A stretch of DNA of 64,000 nt, taken from assembly GCF_014193895.1 (NCBI RefSeq), contig NZ_BLZR01000001.1, forward strand, positions 4,588,001 to 4,652,000. The letters are read 5' to 3'. This DNA is from Clostridium fungisolvens (GTDB lineage: Bacteria > Bacillota > Clostridia > Clostridiales > Clostridiaceae). The notes below the pieces were generated by a model. That model was not told the DNA's origin and did not search any database. It saw nothing but the letters and a program-made list of their open reading frames with translations. Positions 61,930 to 64,000 of the stretch are shown here, one piece after another. Position 1 is the stretch's first letter, and every line of letters begins with the position of its first letter. The position numbers and the translations under genes were made by a program.

Positions 61930-62916
61930 TTATTGATTTTCTTTATTAGTCTTTATCTCTTTTTTCTTTTGACCTGACTCAGATATTGATGATCTCATTC
62001 TTGTATCTGCTATCAAATTCTGCATATCATAGTAATCCATTATACCTAGCTTACCTTCTCTAAGTGCTTGTGCCATTGCTCTTGGAACTTCTGATTCAGC
62101 TTCAACTACTGTAGCTCTCATTTCTTGTTCCTTTGCTACAGCCATAGCTCTTCTTTCTTCTGCTTTAGCTTGTGCTATATTCTTATCAGCTTCTGCTTGA
62201 AGAGTTTGAAGATGTGCGCCTATATTTCTTCCTACATCTACATCCGCAATATCTATTGAAAGTATTTCAAACGCAGTACCTGCATCTAGTCCTTTATTTA
62301 GAACAGTTTGAGAAATAGCATCTGGATTTTCAAGAACTAGCTTATGACTTTCTGAAGAACCTACATTAGTTACTATACCTTCACCTACTCTGGCAAGAAT
62401 TGTAGCTTCACCAGCTCCACCAACAAGTCTTTCCAAATTAGTTCTAACAGTAACTCTAGCCTTAACTAATAATTCAATACCATCCTTAGCAACAGCAGAA
62501 ACATTTGGTGTTTCTATTACTTTAGGGTTAACACTCATCTTAACAGCCTCTAATACATCTCTACCCGCAAGGTCTATTGCAGCAGCCTTCTCAAAGTGAA
62601 GATCAATATCAGCTCTGTGTGCAGCTATAAGTGCATCAACAACCTTATCTACATTTCCTCCAGCAAGATAGTGTGCCTCTAATTGATTTACGTTTATAGT
62701 AAGTCCTGCCTTAGTGGCCTTAATAAGAGGTAAAACTATTCTACTTGGTACAACTCTTCTAAGTCTCATACCTACTAAATTAAATACACTAACTCTTACA
62801 TTTGCAGCTAGTGATGACACCCATAATCCTAGCGGAACGAAAGTAAAAAATGTTCCAACCACAAAAACAATAATTACAATACTAATAATCATTCTAATCG
62901 CAAAAACGTCTCCCAT
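61930..62916 (-). CDS. floA: Flotillin-like protein FloA (UPF0365, YqfA type)
   Basis: 328-residue SPFH-type membrane scaffold that forms bacterial functional membrane microdomains. An N-terminal hydrophobic hairpin (about 6-32), the conserved RLRRVVPSRIVLPLIKATKA, the SPFH-core VDALIAAHRADIDLHFEKAA, and the Glu/Ala coiled-coil NIAQAKAEERRAMAVAKEQE near the C-terminus. Closely follows nfeD, the standard flotillin-NfeD operon. The ribosome site is AGGGAGG. Confidence 0.95.
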   Translation of the reverse strand: MGDVFAIRMIISIVIIVFVVGTFFTFVPLGLWVSSLAANVRVSVFNLVGMRLRRVVPSRIVLPLIKATKAGLTINVNQLEAHYLAGGNVDKVVDALIAAHRADIDLHFEKAAAIDLAGRDVLEAVKMSVNPKVIETPNVSAVAKDGIELLVKARVTVRTNLERLVGGAGEATILARVGEGIVTNVGSSESHKLVLENPDAISQTVLNKGLDAGTAFEILSIDIADVDVGRNIGAHLQTLQAEADKNIAQAKAEERRAMAVAKEQEMRATVVEAESEVPRAMAQALREGKLGIMDYYDMQNLIADTRMRSSISESGQKKKEIKTNKENQ

Positions 62917-62937
62917 GATAATCCTCCCTAATATAAA

Positions 62938-63429
62938 TTATTTTATTTTTCTAACAACAAGTCTTGAACCTTGAACTTTAAATATTTCAACCTTAGTATC
63001 TTTTGATATATATTCTCCATCTGCAACTACATCAAATTTAACTCCATCAAAATCAGCTGCGCCTGCAGGCCTTAAGTCTGTTATGGTCAACCCGGTTTTG
63101 TAAAGCAAATAATCTAAATCGTTAGAGCTTATATATCCCTTATTTTTATGTTGCTCTTCAGTCAATATCAGTGGCTTGAACAACTTTCCTTTTGTAAATG
63201 AGTTTAATACCACAGCTAATAGTATTCCTAGTATCGCCACTATTCCAACAATCATTATAAGTGCTTCGACAAAGGATCTAACTGTAATAAAAACTGCTAT
63301 TATAAGACATATAGAACCTGCTATACCGGGAAGTCCAAATCCCGGAACAACCATTTCAATTCCTACAAGTATAAAACCTATGATTAAAAGAATAATAGTT
63401 AATGCTGAAAATGCTGAAAATAAATCCAT
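62938..63429 (-). CDS. NfeD-family membrane protein, short form
   Basis: 163 residues. Two to three hydrophobic helices (about 8-28, 33-53, 55-76) precede a C-terminal OB-fold domain (GLTITDLRPAGAADFDGVKF and GEYISKDTKVEIFKVQGSRL). The N-terminal protease domain of long NfeD is lacking. It partners with FloA in membrane domains. The ribosome site is GGAGGAAAG. First gene of the nfeD-floA transcript visible here. Confidence 0.92.
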   Translation of the reverse strand: MDLFSAFSALTIILLIIGFILVGIEMVVPGFGLPGIAGSICLIIAVFITVRSFVEALIMIVGIVAILGILLAVVLNSFTKGKLFKPLILTEEQHKNKGYISSNDLDYLLYKTGLTITDLRPAGAADFDGVKFDVVADGEYISKDTKVEIFKVQGSRLVVRKIK

Positions 63430-63551
63430 TTACTTTCCTCCCTTCATCATCCTTTAATCATATTATACAAACTTTATCTAAGCCCTATAATAGAAAGTCT
63501 ATGTAATATACATTTTTACTCCTAAAATGTCTTTTTATATTGTTCTTTTAT

Positions 63552-64000
63552 CTAAGTACTTTTCTCTTCTACCTTAGGAATAGTAAAATAAAATACTGTT
63601 CTATCATTATTTGATTCTACCTTTATCTCTCCCTTGCAGCTATCTAATATCTCTTTTACTATAAACAGCCCCATCCCATTACCTTCACTGCCTTTGGTAG
63701 TAAATCCTTCACTAAATATAGAAGATAGCGCATCTTCTGATATCTTAGGTCCGTTGTTCATTACTGTAAATTTATAATTATTAACCGTCTCAGTAAGCTC
63801 TATAAACAGAAACCTACTACTATCCTTTAGTTGAAGGGCATATATGGAATTATCAACTAGGTTTCCTAACACCCTACATATCTCCCACGCCTTTATAGGA
63901 AGCCTCTTAAGCTCAGTCTTGACTTCTATCTCCACCACTATATCTTTTTGTTCGGCCATCTGAAGTTTCGCTTGAAGCAAGGCATTTATAGCTGGTTCTG
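63552..64000 (-). CDS. GHKL sensor histidine kinase, C-terminal part (5' end beyond window)
   Basis: About 149 residues are visible, in frame to the right edge (EPAINALLQAKLQMAEQ continues upstream of any start). ATPase motifs are present: the N-box ICRVLGNLVDNSIYALQ, G1 VMNNGPKISEDA, F-box and G2 GFTTKGSEGNGMGLFIVKEI. The PAINALL-K stretch is the dimerisation region of CitA/DcuS-like or AgrC-like kinases. The phospho-His and sensor domains lie outside the window. It is upstream of nfeD on the same strand, 122 bases away, with no terminator seen. The regulator at 60536 or one outside the window may be its partner. Confidence 0.9.
   Translation of the reverse strand, partial: EPAINALLQAKLQMAEQKDIVVEIEVKTELKRLPIKAWEICRVLGNLVDNSIYALQLKDSSRFLFIELTETVNNYKFTVMNNGPKISEDALSSIFSEGFTTKGSEGNGMGLFIVKEILDSCKGEIKVESNNDRTVFYFTIPKVEEKST

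Overview
This window is a contiguous piece of a low-GC, AT-rich Clostridium-type (Clostridium sensu stricto-like) chromosome. The evidence is the oxygen-independent ribonucleotide reductase pair (nrdD/nrdG), the spore-maturation genes spmA/spmB, a clostridial CcpA, T-box and TPP leaders, strong GGAGG ribosome sites and many TTG/GTG starts. Nearly all of it is housekeeping chromosome: no transposase, integrase, phage gene, CRISPR array, tRNA or rRNA was seen. Two genes are cut by the window edges: nrdG on the left and a GHKL histidine kinase on the right.

Layout. 0-5 kb: nucleotide reduction (nrdG, HD hydrolase, nitroreductase, nrdD), all minus. 5-10.6 kb: DUF3048 lipoprotein, a GAF-GGDEF cyclase, a degV-padR operon with palindromes over its promoter, and a TPP-riboswitch thiamine uptake operon (thiT plus a thiamine-binding protein). 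10.6-15 kb: ferredoxin, Mrp-type Fe-S carrier, a lipoprotein and two unrecognised proteins. 15-26 kb: the firmicute block ksgA-rnmV-yabE-tatD, then DUF445, a Crp-family regulator, and two different methionyl-tRNA synthetases in tandem, only the upstream one under a Met T-box. 26-38 kb: DUF1189, a SWIM-SNF2 helicase, a large class B penicillin-binding protein, UbiB kinase with a phasin-like partner, a zinc-ribbon protein, an Xaa-Pro peptidase and an ACT protein. 38-50 kb: a LytTR response regulator with small membrane ORFs, two MATE exporters (one behind a MarR gene), an ABC exporter, spmBA and a YgjP-like metallopeptidase. 50-64 kb: CcpA, rhodanese, T-box-controlled ileS, small Fe-S and hypothetical genes, CHAP and DUF1643 proteins, a second LytTR regulator, and a nfeD-floA operon.

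Beyond the genes, intergenic space holds several short repeat families. Family A is a ~187-bp hairpin element at 3' ends of genes, including a tandem pair. Family B is a ~100-bp element with terminal inverted repeats whose inner hairpin changes sequence but keeps pairing. Family C is a ~50-bp repeat. A promoter-like module of up to 63 bp sits just after terminators, including both T-box terminators. Several unlisted-size ORFs (14-48 codons) with good ribosome sites were found by eye.

Most promising for follow-up: families A and B, the shared post-T-box module, the two loci pairing a LytTR regulator with a small membrane protein (one with a 28-residue peptide ORF), and the degV-padR operator. 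Start codons were re-chosen where the ribosome site demanded it, and this is noted per gene.
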